Source of the DNA: Lanius collurio
Taxonomy: Eukaryota > Chordata > Aves > Passeriformes > Laniidae
DNA length: 64,000 nt
Direction of reading: 5' to 3'
Assembly: GCA_020086605.1 (NCBI GenBank)
Contig: JACBWW010000012.1
Span: forward strand, 11,741,925 to 11,805,924
Under the pieces are notes generated by a model. The model saw only the letters and a list, made by a program, of their open reading frames with translations, ran no database searches and was not told the origin of the DNA. Of this stretch, positions 22,046-34,318 are shown one piece after another. The position numbers were made by a program, and so were the translations under genes. How positions within the stretch are numbered: the stretch's first letter is position 1; each line of letters begins with the position of its first letter.

Positions 22046-25000
22046 TGCACTATTGCAATTTTCCACACCACCCAGTGTGTGCCAGGACTCTGAAGAAGCC
22101 CTTTGAAAAACACCACTCTAAACTCTGCATTCCTTTCTTCTTTACCTGCTTTTCATGTTCTCAGCTCACAGCTATATGCAGAGATAAAGTCTTGTGACTT
22201 CATGTAGGTCTTAGACTTCCTCTTTTTAAACCAGGAGACTGGCTGTTGATTTGTATGGTTGGGATCTAAAACTGGCATTGTGCTGAATCTGGAATTAAAA
22301 AGGTTTTGGGTTATTGAATCAGCTTTAACTACGAATGTTAAATATATTAATTATATCTAGATTTTTTAATAAGATCAGGTATTTGTAATAGAAATTATGT
22401 TTTCTTATGTTAATAAGGATAGGAGATTGATAACATTATTATATATTAGTGCTTATGATAAAAGATCATTATGATTTTTATTAAAGAAACTTATGATTAT
22501 GAAATAAGGTGTTTCTGAGATGCATATGCCTATATATCATGTGAGGCACATTAATGTATTTATAAAATACATAAACTGTTTTACAGTCAAGTGACAATTT
22601 TTGCTTGCAGTTGGGAGCAAGGGAAGAGAAAATTGCTGTGCTATAAAACCTACTCTGTGAGGGATTATAAAAAAGCTTTTGTTTCACTATTAGAAATGAA
22701 AAACTTCTGTTTAAAACTAAATTTATTGGATAACTGCTCTGTCCTACTTACAGCCTATTCTAAACCAGGGATGACAGAAAATAGTCTGCCTAATTGAAAG
22801 GGTGGTGTAGCTGCTCTGCTACATTGAGGTAGTTATTCACAGTCCTTAATTAAAATTCAAATCTAGAGTAACTCACAGTATCACTGACTAGCAATAAAAA
22901 TTAATCAGATAATGTCCAATATAAAAATCAATAGTTTGCAATCCAGGTAATTGTCTTATGCATTATTGCCCATATAATAAAGGTATACCAGTGTTTAAAT
23001 CTCTGCTTGTTAGGACAAGTTCCTTTTTGAGTCTATGGCTAAATATGCATAAATGGATCATGAATGGGGTTGTCATAACTTGGCCCTGTTTAGTTTGTAA
23101 GGAAATGTGTGTTAAGCTGACTTGGTTTAAGTAAAACTGTATTTTGTATTTACTGTTGGCAAAAGGCTGCAATATGGAGTGTGCTGGAAATAGTTTTATA
23201 TCCATTTGGAAATGTTTCTGTGTTTTATATTTTCCATCTCCCAGTTTGCCCTTCTAAATAGATTTCAGAGCACATTTGATATTAATTTCTCTCTCCTGTA
23301 GATATCTGAGAGAAGTGTCAGAATCAGTTCAAGTTTTGGTGACTGTTTATAAATTATTCCTTGGTTCCTGACAGCAGGCTGCTTTTATTTAATTACTTAT
23401 TTTCTTTTAAAAATATTTGAGTCAGTAAAGCAACCATGGTAAAAGGTGCAGACGCCTTACAGTATTAGAGATATAAATCAGACTCTCCCCATACAAACAA
23501 ACTTCCTTAGGGTTGTGGTGTCTGAATCAACAGCAATCCCCAGGGATTTTCTCAGCTGACTTTGTGCTGACAGCTCTCTGTCATGGGTTAGGTGGAAACA
23601 AGCCATCCAGAAAGTTAACGTCACTTCAGCCCTACATGAGAAGAGGGTAGTGTTAACAGGACAGCAGGAGATATGACAGCCAGTGACTTGATGATATGAT
23701 ATGGGGGAGGCTGCCAACAATGTGGCACAAAAGTTCTTGGGAGATGTTGGCTGAGACCTGTTGTTCTATTGAAAAAATCCTTCCAAAGACACCTTTTGAT
23801 TTGCATAAAGTTTCAAGGGAGACAAAGTTGGATGGTGGTAAAACTTGACCATCTTTATGCCAGCTTGACTGTGTCTGGTTTTGGTTTTGGCCACCTCCGG
23901 CATCTCAGATCCAAGGACTCTGGAAGAGAATCTGTGGCAGTGGCCTTAGAGATGGAGGGCTGTGAAACCCCCATGATTTAGGACCTCCTCAGCCCTGTTA
24001 CCTTGTTTCCTGTTGTTTCTGCCCTCATGAAAAACTTCAAAAGGACAGAGGTACAGGAAAAACAGGGCAGCTCTCTGTGCCATTTTATACACATCAGCAC
24101 TGTGAGACATGGCAGCTCTAGTGCATGGCACCTGCAGGAGCAGGACCACGCCTGTATTGTGTCTGGAGAGCTGTTTTTGCCAAAGCCCCACAGCAGCAGC
24201 TGCACAGAAGAGCTTATGCTCATCCCCACCTTGCAGATTTTTGCTGAGAAGAGACCACATGAGAAATCACAGAAGGGGAAGAAACTGCAGTCAGTTTTAT
24301 CATATTATTTCCTTCTAACAGGAAACTGGCTGGAGAAACTGCTTCATGTAGTTTCGTGCAGTTTAAGGAGAAAGTGGACTATTTTCTCATCTCTTTCAAG
24401 GTCCATAAAACTGTCTTTCTAATGCAGGGGTGCAATAAAGGCTGCAATGATGAAAGCTGTGCTCACAGACTGACTGACCACCAGTAAGGATGCAATGCAG
24501 GGGGATGAAGATAGAGACAAAAGGCAATCATTTCATTGTCACTTAGGAAAAAGTCCTTTCATTAGCTGGAAAAACATCTGTGAAATGCAGAAATCCCCAG
24601 AGGTTTATGCCCCCCCCTAGTTCAGGTAATGCCTTAGAAAAGAAGGTCTACCTGTACAGGACTTTCTCTAGCAAGGGTTAAAAAAAGATGATCTCTAAAC
24701 TATTGTATAAATTGTGTCTTGTAAAGGGAGAGTCATCTGAAAAATCTGTATTTTTCTATAGATCTTGTATTTTTATACAAGTAGGTTATATTATGCCCTC
24801 ATGCATTTCTTTTACTCTAGGCTTGAGAGTTACCTGGATCCCTGGAGGATCCTCTTGGCCTGCATGCCTATTTGTCTTTGAGCCTCACATAATTTAGCAA
24901 GATTATTCCCAAAGTTCTTATTGGTCTTTCTTTACAAATCCACTCCATCAATATACTTCTTTTTCTACAGCCCTGTTCCGGGTAATGCTCAGTAAAAAAC

Positions 25001-28000
25001 CCCTTATTTTTAAATTTTTTTTCTCTCAACAAAACAGCAGAGATTCCTTCCCACAGCCATGACAGGGCAAAGGTTTCCAGGGAAGAAGCTGTATATCCTG
25101 CCTGCCTTCCTATTGGAGGGAAAGTTAGCAGCCTGCCCTCTTCTTACAGAAATGCAAGCACTAAGTCCCACAAGGCTGTGTGTATTTGCTCTGCACAATT
25201 TTAGAAGCTCTTTGTTTTCCTCATCCAGAGCAGGGCTGTGAGTATGTGATTCTGGCTTTGGAAGCTATGAACCAGATCTGTCTTCAAAGTTGAAGAATTT
25301 TTAGTATATGTGTCAACTGTGCTCATATCTTGCCATAATCAAAATTAATCAGGATGAATAAGCAATTTAATTTTCCTTTAAATTATGTCCACATGCAGTC
25401 TGGAGGCTTTTTTTTTTACATTATCTTGGTACTTATAATTGAAAGTACTGTTGTATATGCCTGCTGCCAACTCTAGTTACTGCTCTATCAGGATTAGTTC
25501 TGAATTTTTCATTGGAGATTTTATGGTAACACACAGCTGATAATTTGGGAATGTGCTCAGAAATGTTCATTTCAGGCTAGCCAGGGGTTACTTCATTACT
25601 GAGCAACTGAAACTGGAGCTCCAGGCTCCTAAATCTGCTGGGATTTTTATGATGGACTATTGCATCTGAGTGGTTGATTTTTAAAGACTTGAGTTTGAGA
25701 TGATTTTATGATGTATGATTATTTTTTCCCTTTCCGTGAATGTTGATCTGGTCCCATTTAATTTAAATTCTTTTTTTGGTGCCATGTTTAAAAATCAGCT
25801 CTTGGTGTTTCAAAACTCAGCCTGAATGACCTAGTAAAACAACAGAACATCTTTGTGAATGTCGTAAAATCACTGCCTCTGGGTTTAGCTCTTGGAGGTA
25901 ATGGGTACTGACACTCCAGTGGTCTAGGATTCAGGTTGGTTTTGTTCCCCCCAGCAGATGGACCAAAGTCAGGGTGAAAGCTCTGAACACATCGCACCCA
26001 GTGCCCAGGCCATATCTGCTTCTGATGCAGAAAGGATTTTGTTCTGGACAATGTCACACCTGGTTTTCAGAAGCATTAAACTCACGCTTGCACAACTCTC
26101 TGGATCAATGTGATTACGTGTTAGCCACAGTGACCACTAATCTCTGTAGCCTACTGTGAGCCTTATTTCTGAAAGGAGAAGTAATGATAGCATTGCATGG
26201 CAATCCCAGCTGTCTCAGTCAGGGTCTTGCATGCTTTCCTCCATGTCGAAATCATGAGATAATACCTTAATTTTCAAACCTGTGCCGCAGCCATGAGAGA
26301 CCAGACTTGTCTTTTTAGCCTGCCTGGAGACTGGACAGTGCTCCCTAGGGAAGGGATTATGGAAACTCACAGTGGTTTTGAGGCATCAGTTCTTTTGTTT
26401 GGGCTGATGACTTCACCAGCATGAGTGACTTGGATAGGAAGAAAGCAAATTCAAAATCCCTGAAAATTGATGTTGTGCGCTGGAGGGGAGCCACAGGGAC
26501 GGCCACTGAAAGGCAAGCAGGGTCTATGAAATAATAACTTGGTTTCAGAGCTAAAATGAGAGGCTGTAAAGGACAGGTGGCTGCAGCAAATCTGTCCCTG
26601 CCTGAGGGGAGGATGTTGTTGAATCTGCTCTCATTGTGAGGAGGAAGGAGAACCACAAACCTGTGCCAGAGAAACGGGTGGGAAAAATCAGGGAGGAAAA
26701 AAAAATTAAAAGCAAAAAGTCAACAAAATGAGTGGGCTCTTGGCCAGGCTCTCCAAGGCAGATGGATGGCACTGCTGGTTATGACAGCTGCAACTGAAAA
26801 TGCAGAAGAGGGTAGCTGACAAATATTTAAAGATCACCACCAGCTGTTTAGCCCAAACCAAATCTCCTTTTCTGCTGGGTAGAGGAAGATTTGTACTGGG
26901 ACTTCTTTACCTACTATTCATCAATGAATGGCAAAAATTATATTTAAACATTAGCAAGATCAAGCTCCTGAAGGGCAGCAATGTCTTATCCTGCAGTAAG
27001 ATCCTGACTTACTCACAGCCTCATCTTTGCACCAAAGCAGGGGGACATTGTGCCTTCCTCCTCCTCCTGGCTCTGCAGCTTACTGATTTCCCCAGGGCTG
27101 CTTAGGCAAGGTAGTTGCAGCTCATGGATGGGCTATGGAGGGAGGGAGAAGAGTCCCTGTGTGACAGGCAGTGCTCTTTCACATTGAAGTTTGCTTCCTG
27201 TCCCCTTGCTTGCTCTGTGTGCCTGCTGAGTGCAGCTAACATCGCAGTTCTGTCCTTCGGAAACTCCGTGGCCCTCACCTATCATGTTTGCTGCACCTTC
27301 TCCCACATGCTGCTTGGCCTAGCAAGCCCAGCCAGAGCCTCTGCCTGGTCCTCTGCCCCTTGTAGGTGTTCAGCTTGCTAAGGGAGCTGGGATCCTCTGA
27401 GAAGGGAAGTACAGCTCCATACCTGCTCCTACCAGGCACTTTTCTATGCTGATAAATTTGGCTTCAGCCTCTGGTTCTCCTCCCCTAGGAACACTTTATT
27501 TTTATTCACAACTGGAAATGCAAGCATAACTGCTTTAGAATGGGTGCTTAAGGTACCTATTCTAAATGTGAAAAACTCTTCACCCGAAGGAGTGCTCAGA
27601 AAAGTATTGTTTTTTTGCCCACAGACTGTTGGCAAGAGTGAGACTTGGTCAAATTTCTTTTGGGTCCCTACTCCATTCTTAAACATCAGAAAAATGGATC
27701 AATGTTAGGAGTCTATTTTCCCTCTTAGTCTTGTTGTATTGCTGTTTCATCTGAGATTTATCAAAAAGACTTGAACTGAGTTAGAGAGACAAAACATAAA
27801 TTTTTAAGAATCCATGTGTTACTGATGGGAAAAATGAAGAACATTGAAAAAACTTTCTTTTCTTTTTAAAAAAAGGTTACCATCAGAACTGCTTACGACT
27901 AAAGGTGATGACTAAATATACTGGAATCATTGAAATCATCCATCTGAATCCTAATAAGAACATAAAAGCACAAAGGGATGTTGGAGGATATGGCTGGTCA

Positions 28001-31000
28001 CTGGCAGGGGAAAAGAAGACACTGCAGTCTGCCAAGGTGAGCGATACTAGGACAAGATTAACTTTCCTGTCATGTACTTGCCAAACTGCAGCTCTTACTT
28101 TGGCTTACTCTCTGGATTTGGTGTCATTTTTCTCTCCCCCCACACACAATGAGGTGAAGGTTTAGGGTGGAGAAAATGGGTAAGGAAATTACGTAAATAA
28201 ACCAGCCATTTGGTTATGCCTCTGAGATACTCTGCAGTCTGGGCTTGCCAAATTCCTCCTTGAGCAAGAGAAGAAGAAGTTTCCTGCCTGGCCATCCTAC
28301 TCTGCCAGCACAGGAGCAGTGGGAAGCTGAACTGAGCACTCTGTTGCTGGTCCAAGTGGTGGGTGGGAAGGCAGCTGCTCCAGGGCAGTTTCTCAGGGAT
28401 TCAGAGTGGCATTACTAATGCCATGCCCTTAGCAGGGCTGCGGGGAGCTGTGCACAGAAAGGGGGAGAAATATTTGCAGCTGAGAGCTGTGGGGAGAGTC
28501 CAGCCCCAAATGAACACCTGTGCCGTTGCAGCTTCCAGTGGCACTGCATACATCCGTTCCTGGGAGCCTCCATCACACAGATACACCGAGATTCCTGTTT
28601 TGCTTAGCAGTTGTATTGGTGTGTGAGATCTGCTCATTTCACTACAGGTAATTAACCCAAATCTCTTTAGTCTTTCTCTGTTAGAGAAGTGTTTCCAACA
28701 GAATTTTCCTTAAGCGAGGCCATGATCAGATTTGCTGAAATTGTCTGATTAAGGCTGTCATGGTTTTTGGGCCTAATTATACTGCAGAGAGGCATGAACA
28801 CAAGCAGGGTGCCTAAACTGATTTTTTTCCCAGATGTGGACATTCGCTGCTCTGTGGCAGATACCAGCTCATGTATTTGGTAGTTTTCTCATGTCTGTAG
28901 TTCCTGTACAGGCTCCACCCTATGAGTGGTTGTTAGCCCTGATTTCTTATTGAAATTTAATTAAGTATGTTCTTTCAGCCTCTCCAGAAAGAAACTTGTT
29001 GGAAGATTTCAGCTGGAACATTTTACATTGGGCTTTATAAAAGTAAGATTATTTTAAAAATTATGCATGCAGTGGCATTAAGAAAGGCAACAGAGATTTT
29101 TATTGAAGAGCTTGACATAGATGGCATGAAATATTTAACGGGATAGATTTAATTTCATTTTGAATTGACAATGTTCAGAAAAAAATATTAAAACAAATAT
29201 TTCAGTGAGCCTAGATGAGTTTTTAAATCTGTTTTTTGCTGCTATTGTATCTTCCATTTCAAATTTCTCATTGCAAATTTTTGCAGGGTATTTAGTCAGA
29301 GAGGGGCATAGTTTTCAAGCAGCTTTATTATGTCATTATGGCACTAACTTATGGAGCATTTTTCAATTATTTTCATGAACGGAGATGGAACAGAGGCATG
29401 ACTCCAAGGGCACATGTATGTGACTACTAAAAATCCTCAGTGGCCACTCTGATAATCAGGTACAGCTGTAGAATGACTCTTAAATAACGGCTTCCATCAC
29501 AGCTAATGCATACCCAATGGAACCCAAAATCCTCAGGGCCTTTGTACTCCCAGCATGCTAAGGCACTGCTGGGAACTCCTGGAGATGCTGCCCTCTGCCA
29601 GAGAATTGGCTGCCTGTGAAGCAGCCGTGTTCAGGATAGAGAAAAGGAGAAGGAGAGGTGCTGACCTAAGAGCTGGTCTTCCAGAGGCCCTTCTGCTGTG
29701 AGTGAGTTCACAGCAGTAGATGAAAAGCAAATCTAGCATGTATTTTTGTAATAGTTACTTAATGAACAAATCTGTACAAAATCAGAGATTTTCCTACAGA
29801 AAACTTAGTTCAAAACACCAGTATGACATTGCTTCCCTTTTTTCCTTACTGAAAACTGATTCTATCCCTTCTTCCATTCATGCTGTATTTGGGATTGCAT
29901 TTTGGAAATGGACAGCCCAGGCAATATGAGATTTGAAATCTACCCCTATGGCTAGGGAAGCTTTGGAAGAGTGTTAATGCTTTTGAAGACTGTGTTCTCC
30001 CTAGGGTATTCCTCAAACCTCAGCATTTATTTCTTCTGTTTCCATGTGGCACAATGCAGATATTTTTTCCTGAATCATGCATTCCAGTGTCACACCATGC
30101 TGATCTGTCATGAACTGGACTATGTAATGCCATTCCTTCTTGGTTGCTGTTTTCTGCATCCTGCTCACTTGTTTGGAGGTGCTAAATAAAGTCAGCCCCT
30201 ACCATGCCATCTTCAGCACAAAGCTCTTGGATAGACATCTGTATGCTTTCTTCACTCTTTGTCAGATCTACTTGTTTGGTAGATGATAGAAGGGAAAGAT
30301 AATGGGAAAGGCAGTACGAAAATGAGGAGAAATTTGTCCTCTTCCAACAGGTGTTAACCATCTCTCCTTGCAGGTTTTAGAAGTATCAGGAGAAATTATG
30401 CCTGCTTAAAAACTGGTAACACAAATTATCACTGTTGAGAAGGCAGATTGTATGTATTTTGAAAAAAATAAAATTTTACATGGCACAATGCAACATTTTA
30501 CATTGATTAGGATTTCTAAACTTATGTCTGGTTCCCAACCTTTCTCTCAAAGTGTGTGCTCTGTTTAGAAAACACTCATAATTTTCTAATCTCACTAGAG
30601 ATTTGTTTACTACTGAGGAAAAAAACTCTCATAAAGCACTGGTTTGTTGCTGGCTGTGTGTCAAATATAGGCTTTTGATTTTGGGGTTCTGATGACAAAG
30701 ATCAAGCCAATAATTCAGAGAAGAATAGCAAAATGATGAGTGAGGCTTGGCAGAACTTGTTTTTGATGAAAACATTGAACTGGGAGATTTTTTTGGTTGA
30801 GAGATGGCTATTAGAGATAAAAGGAGAACATGTATCCAACCTAAAACTGAGGGAATACAAGGATGCAGAAATACCTCTTTGCATGGTAAAATAATTCTTT
30901 TAAGCAGGAGAAAATTTAAGCAATGGAAAGCGTTACAAAATCTAATGGTAGAAAAACTCAGGTAAATACATCCATCCCCTGAAAAAAAAACACCACCTTT

Positions 31001-33135
31001 AGAAAAGAGCACTCATTTTGTGGTTTATTCCCCACTGTTCTGAAGAAAATGCTGCTTGCTCTCTTGCTGCAGTTACATGAGAGAAAGTAAAGCACTCAGC
31101 AAGGTGTTGCATCTTTGTGTGTCTGGACAATTCACAGTGCTCATCCACTGCACCACAAACTGCTTCAGGCTTGACAAAACATTGCCAGGAATGCCCTTAT
31201 TCCCATTTTTTCTGTGAGTTTCAGTGCTGGTTGTGTCTTTAGCCACATCCCCAGGTACCATGTGTTATCTGTAATCCTGTCAAGCATTGTGTGTCAGTCT
31301 CACCAATGGCTAAGCTGATGTGAGGTATTGTGTGTTAGTATTGCACTGTGGAAACATGGACAGGGACCAGAAATGAATTCCTTATTGTACTGTGTTGGCT
31401 ATTGACTGGGAGGGGAAAAGCCAGGACTCCTTCCATTCCTTGTCTCTCTTATTTTGGGTTGCTTTTAAGTAGATCTAGTAGTTTTTCTGGGGACCAGAAA
31501 AGAAATTTTCTTTTAAAAGTAAGCTCTTTGAGTACCCCAAAGCATTTAGCATTGTTTATGTATAGAAAGGAAATAAAACACCAGGCTGCCTTTTGGCTTT
31601 CTCTGACATTACCTTTTTCTCTGCAGTGTCATCTTTCTGTTTTATTGGGTTGGATTTATTTAGGTGATCATGTCAATGATATGTATATGTATTATTTATT
31701 TTTGCTTTTCATCTTCTTCTTTTCTGATCTCTGCATGAAGTTGCAGCAGCATTGCCTGGGAAGCCTGATGACAGGGCCAATTCTGTTTAAAATAAAAGGC
31801 GAAATAGTGCTAGGCAATGGAGTTTCACCAGGGAGGAGCTTGGCCTACTGTCCTGATATTGCTAAAAACCAGCTGCTGCTGAAGTGACTCTGTAACTGCT
31901 GATTCGCACATCTGGGGCGAGAAGAGGATGTTCTAAATGCAGAAACCTCCATGAGCCTTAGGGGAGAAGTTGTGTCCTTCTTCTGGGAAAGCATAGGGGT
32001 GTATATTTATCATCAGTGCGGGAGATCTGACCTGGCTGGTGTGAGCTTACCCAGCAGCATCAGCTGTAAGTTTACACAGCATTTAGAATGCCCTCCCATG
32101 GCTTTATAAAAAAGGTCATGTTATTTTTGTGGTATGATTATTCAGGGACCCAAACATGACAGCCATGCAAGGAATTTCACAGCTTTGCTCTGCTACGTCC
32201 CCTCCATAGCTAACTACCATTCTGAAACTCCATTTAAACATGAGGATTTCACTAAAAAAGGCTTTTCTTTAGAATGAAAGTTTTAATTATGTTTTTAAGT
32301 CAAATTAGGCTGCTACTTCAATACAGCAATGAAATGGGAATTGTTTTTTGTTTTGCTGAATCATTAGCCTGGCATAAATCTTAAAATACTGTGTACACAG
32401 TCAAAGATTGAAAATAGAACGTGCATTTATTAGTTTTAAATCTGTAGTCTAAGAAACTTTCTTACATCATTGGTTCAGCATCATTTTCACACATATGAAA
32501 TATGAAAGAAATATCATCTAGTCTCTTTTAAAGGAAATTCTACCTGGGCAAGTTTAAGAGGGAGAATTTTGATTACAGTTAAACTAAGACTGTACTTAAT
32601 TCATGACTTCCAGACTGATTTCTTTTTATTTAATTCAGGTTGTAGAAATTATTTCTAAACAATTAGGTTAAAAACTCAGAGTTTAGAATTTTTTTCTAAA
32701 GAATTAGGCTAAAAAATTGTATTCCAAATTATATCTTAGTTGAAAAACATCCCTAATCATTTACCACTTAATGGCAATTATAATAATGAAAGTTTTCAGA
32801 TTTTTCTAAAATCTTAATGGTATTGATAACTATGAATTTTATACTATATTTGTATGTATTAATTGTATCTTATAAATAATGAAACTTGTTTTGATAAAGA
32901 ATTGCTTTTTAATATTTCCCAGGGTTTTCTTTCACAGGTTGTCACAGTATATAATGTCATATTTTAAATGCAATTTAAAATGCCTGTAGCTCCTTTTCAA
33001 AATTTTTAAACTTGAAATGATTATTTACTTAATTTAAAAGCAATGCAGACTGAATAAAACAAGCCAAAACAGTTCAGCCTTTTATAATGAAGATAAAATA
33101 ATTACAATTGATTGCAATGAGAATTTTTTCTTCAA
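22042..33135. other. Sequence without a recognised gene
   Basis: Eleven kilobases with no identifiable gene. A splice-like pair bounds 27,876-28,036 on + (donor CAAG|GTGAGC is strong, but the acceptor is an A-rich AAAAAAAG). The longest open frame of the window, 31,348-31,887 on + (179 codons), has a hydrophobic middle but no known domain and no supporting splice or translation context. Slightly GC-rich patches occur at about 24,100-24,250, 27,000-27,420 and 28,340-28,640, with overlapping frames on both strands. An AT-rich block starts near 32,200. An imperfect direct repeat (TTTCTAAAxAATTAGGxTAAAAA) lies at about 32,652-32,716. Confidence 0.5.
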
Positions 33136-33160
33136 CTGGACACATTTTTTTTTTGTCCAG
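33136..33160. repeat. Small inverted repeat around a T run
   Basis: CTGGACA at 33,136-33,142 pairs perfectly with TGTCCAG at 33,154-33,160, with an 11-base T-rich loop. It sits 12 bases before the larger hairpin at 33,173. Confidence 0.7.
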
Positions 33161-33172
33161 CTCTTCCATTTT

Positions 33173-33233
33173 AGCTTGATCTAGCAAGGATGCTGATTTT
33201 CAAAGGGACAGCTATCCTTGATTAGATCAAGCT
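33173..33233. ncRNA. Candidate stem-loop RNA of pre-miRNA size
   Basis: The left arm AGCTTGATCTAGCAAGGAT (33,173-33,191) pairs with ATCCTTGATTAGATCAAGCT (33,214-33,233), leaving a one-base bulge. Inside this, GCTG (33,192-33,195) pairs with CAGC (33,209-33,212), leaving a single bulged T and a 13-base terminal loop. The total stem is about 22 pairs in a 61-nt hairpin, the size and shape of a microRNA precursor. It lies at the end of an AT-rich block, next to a second small inverted repeat. It does not match a microRNA I recognise. DNA inverted repeats also arise from decayed MITEs, so expression would be decisive. Either strand could be the transcript. Confidence 0.3.
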
Positions 33234-34021
33234 GTGCTTCTGATCTTTTAAAATCTCCTAAAACTGCAGTTTACCATACTAAAAACTCCCCACATACTCC
33301 ATCTTTTCTCCCATATGACCTCTAAAAAGAGAAGTCATATTTCTGAATCCCTCAGTGTAACCCGACATAATTATTCTTAAGAATGATGTTTTTTAACTTT
33401 TGGAATGTTGGGGGTTTTGTCACGTGCTCCCAAATCTGCAAAGTAGGAATTTTCACTTGCAGGACAATGATTTATCAGGTAAAAGCCATTTTCTCAAAGG
33501 GGTTTCATTCTCCAGAGCCATGCCAATGCCTGTGTCTGTAAAGAGCAGATTTATCCTCTTTTGATCTCTGTTATCAGTACAGCTCCTCACTGCCATAGGT
33601 TCAACTGGTGCATCCAGCCTTGTGTATGTTGGATAATGTCACAGCTTCATTTAAGATCCTGAAAGCTTGACTCTGATAATATTCAGATTCTATATTAAAC
33701 AAATATCTATATGTCAACAAATATAAACTTTTTATGCATTATATATTTAAATTTCTAGCATTTTGTAATCTTATCTCTTTCTGGATGAAGTGAATTCTCT
33801 CCATGGCTTTAGTGGACATCATTTAGCCCAGCTTGTATGTGGCTGTGCTGAAGTCACAGATCTTGCCCTGCAGAATTTAACTGGATTATGGCCACTGTTT
33901 GTGGTGGGCAAGATATTAATGCTAAGCAGGGAGTCATTACAGCAAAATAGCAAAATTTACCTGTGATAAAATAATACAGTGTCATTACATTTTCTTCTTT
34001 TCTTTTTTTCCCCCCTTATAG

Positions 34022-34120
34022 AATCAGTAGTTTCAAGCTGTTTCAAGTCCTGCAAACCCCAGTACCAGGAACCAGTCACTGACAATGTTTGCATTCACAC
34101 AAATCACCTCTTTGTGCAAG
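34022..34120 (+). other. Candidate 99-bp exon, phase 1-1
   Basis: A long, nearly pure pyrimidine tract (about 33,989-34,017) ends in TATAG at 34,017-34,021, an excellent splice acceptor. After 99 bases, CAAG|GTAAAC provides an acceptable donor (its +5 base is A, not the preferred G). With one base borrowed from a preceding exon, the frame is open through 33 residues: ESVVSSCFKSCKPQYQEPVT then DNVCIHTNHLFVQ. The three cysteines, polar composition and symmetric phase 1-1 boundaries suit a module of a secreted or cell-surface protein. I do not recognise the family, and cysteine spacing does not fit a complete EGF or sushi domain. Pseudo-exons with equally good signals are common in introns. Confidence 0.3.
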
Positions 34121-34268
34121 GTAAACCTTCATTTTTTCTCTTTACTCATCTCCTTTTTCATTAATTCCCTGATCTGGCCTGCAAAAAGTCTCCAGAGACC
34201 AGGAAAAGTGGTTTCCTAAGTCCTTGAAAATGCAGTCCTGGGGAGTAAGGCAGGTTTGAGTGAAGATT

Positions 34269-34318
34269 TAGGTTTGTGGTTTATGGTTTGTTTGGAGTTT
34301 GTTTGTTTGTTTGTTTTA
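34269..34318. repeat. GTTT-rich simple repeat
   Basis: Irregular GGTTTGTGGTTTATGGTTTG followed by four to five perfect GTTT units. Short simple repeat. Confidence 0.85.

Noticed and set aside
23580..23830. TGTCATGGGTTAGG as the start of an LTR
   Set aside because: Only the first dozen bases resemble bird LTR starts; no polyadenylation signal, second copy or closing CA was found.
24003..24422. 139-codon frame on +
   Set aside because: Overlaps equally long frames on the other strand and in other phases (23,946-24,260); no family resemblance.
31348..31887. 179-codon open frame on +, the longest in the window
   Set aside because: No recognised domain, no splice or promoter context, and AT-rich composition with hydrophobic runs typical of chance frames. 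One frame this long is unsurprising in 64 kb.
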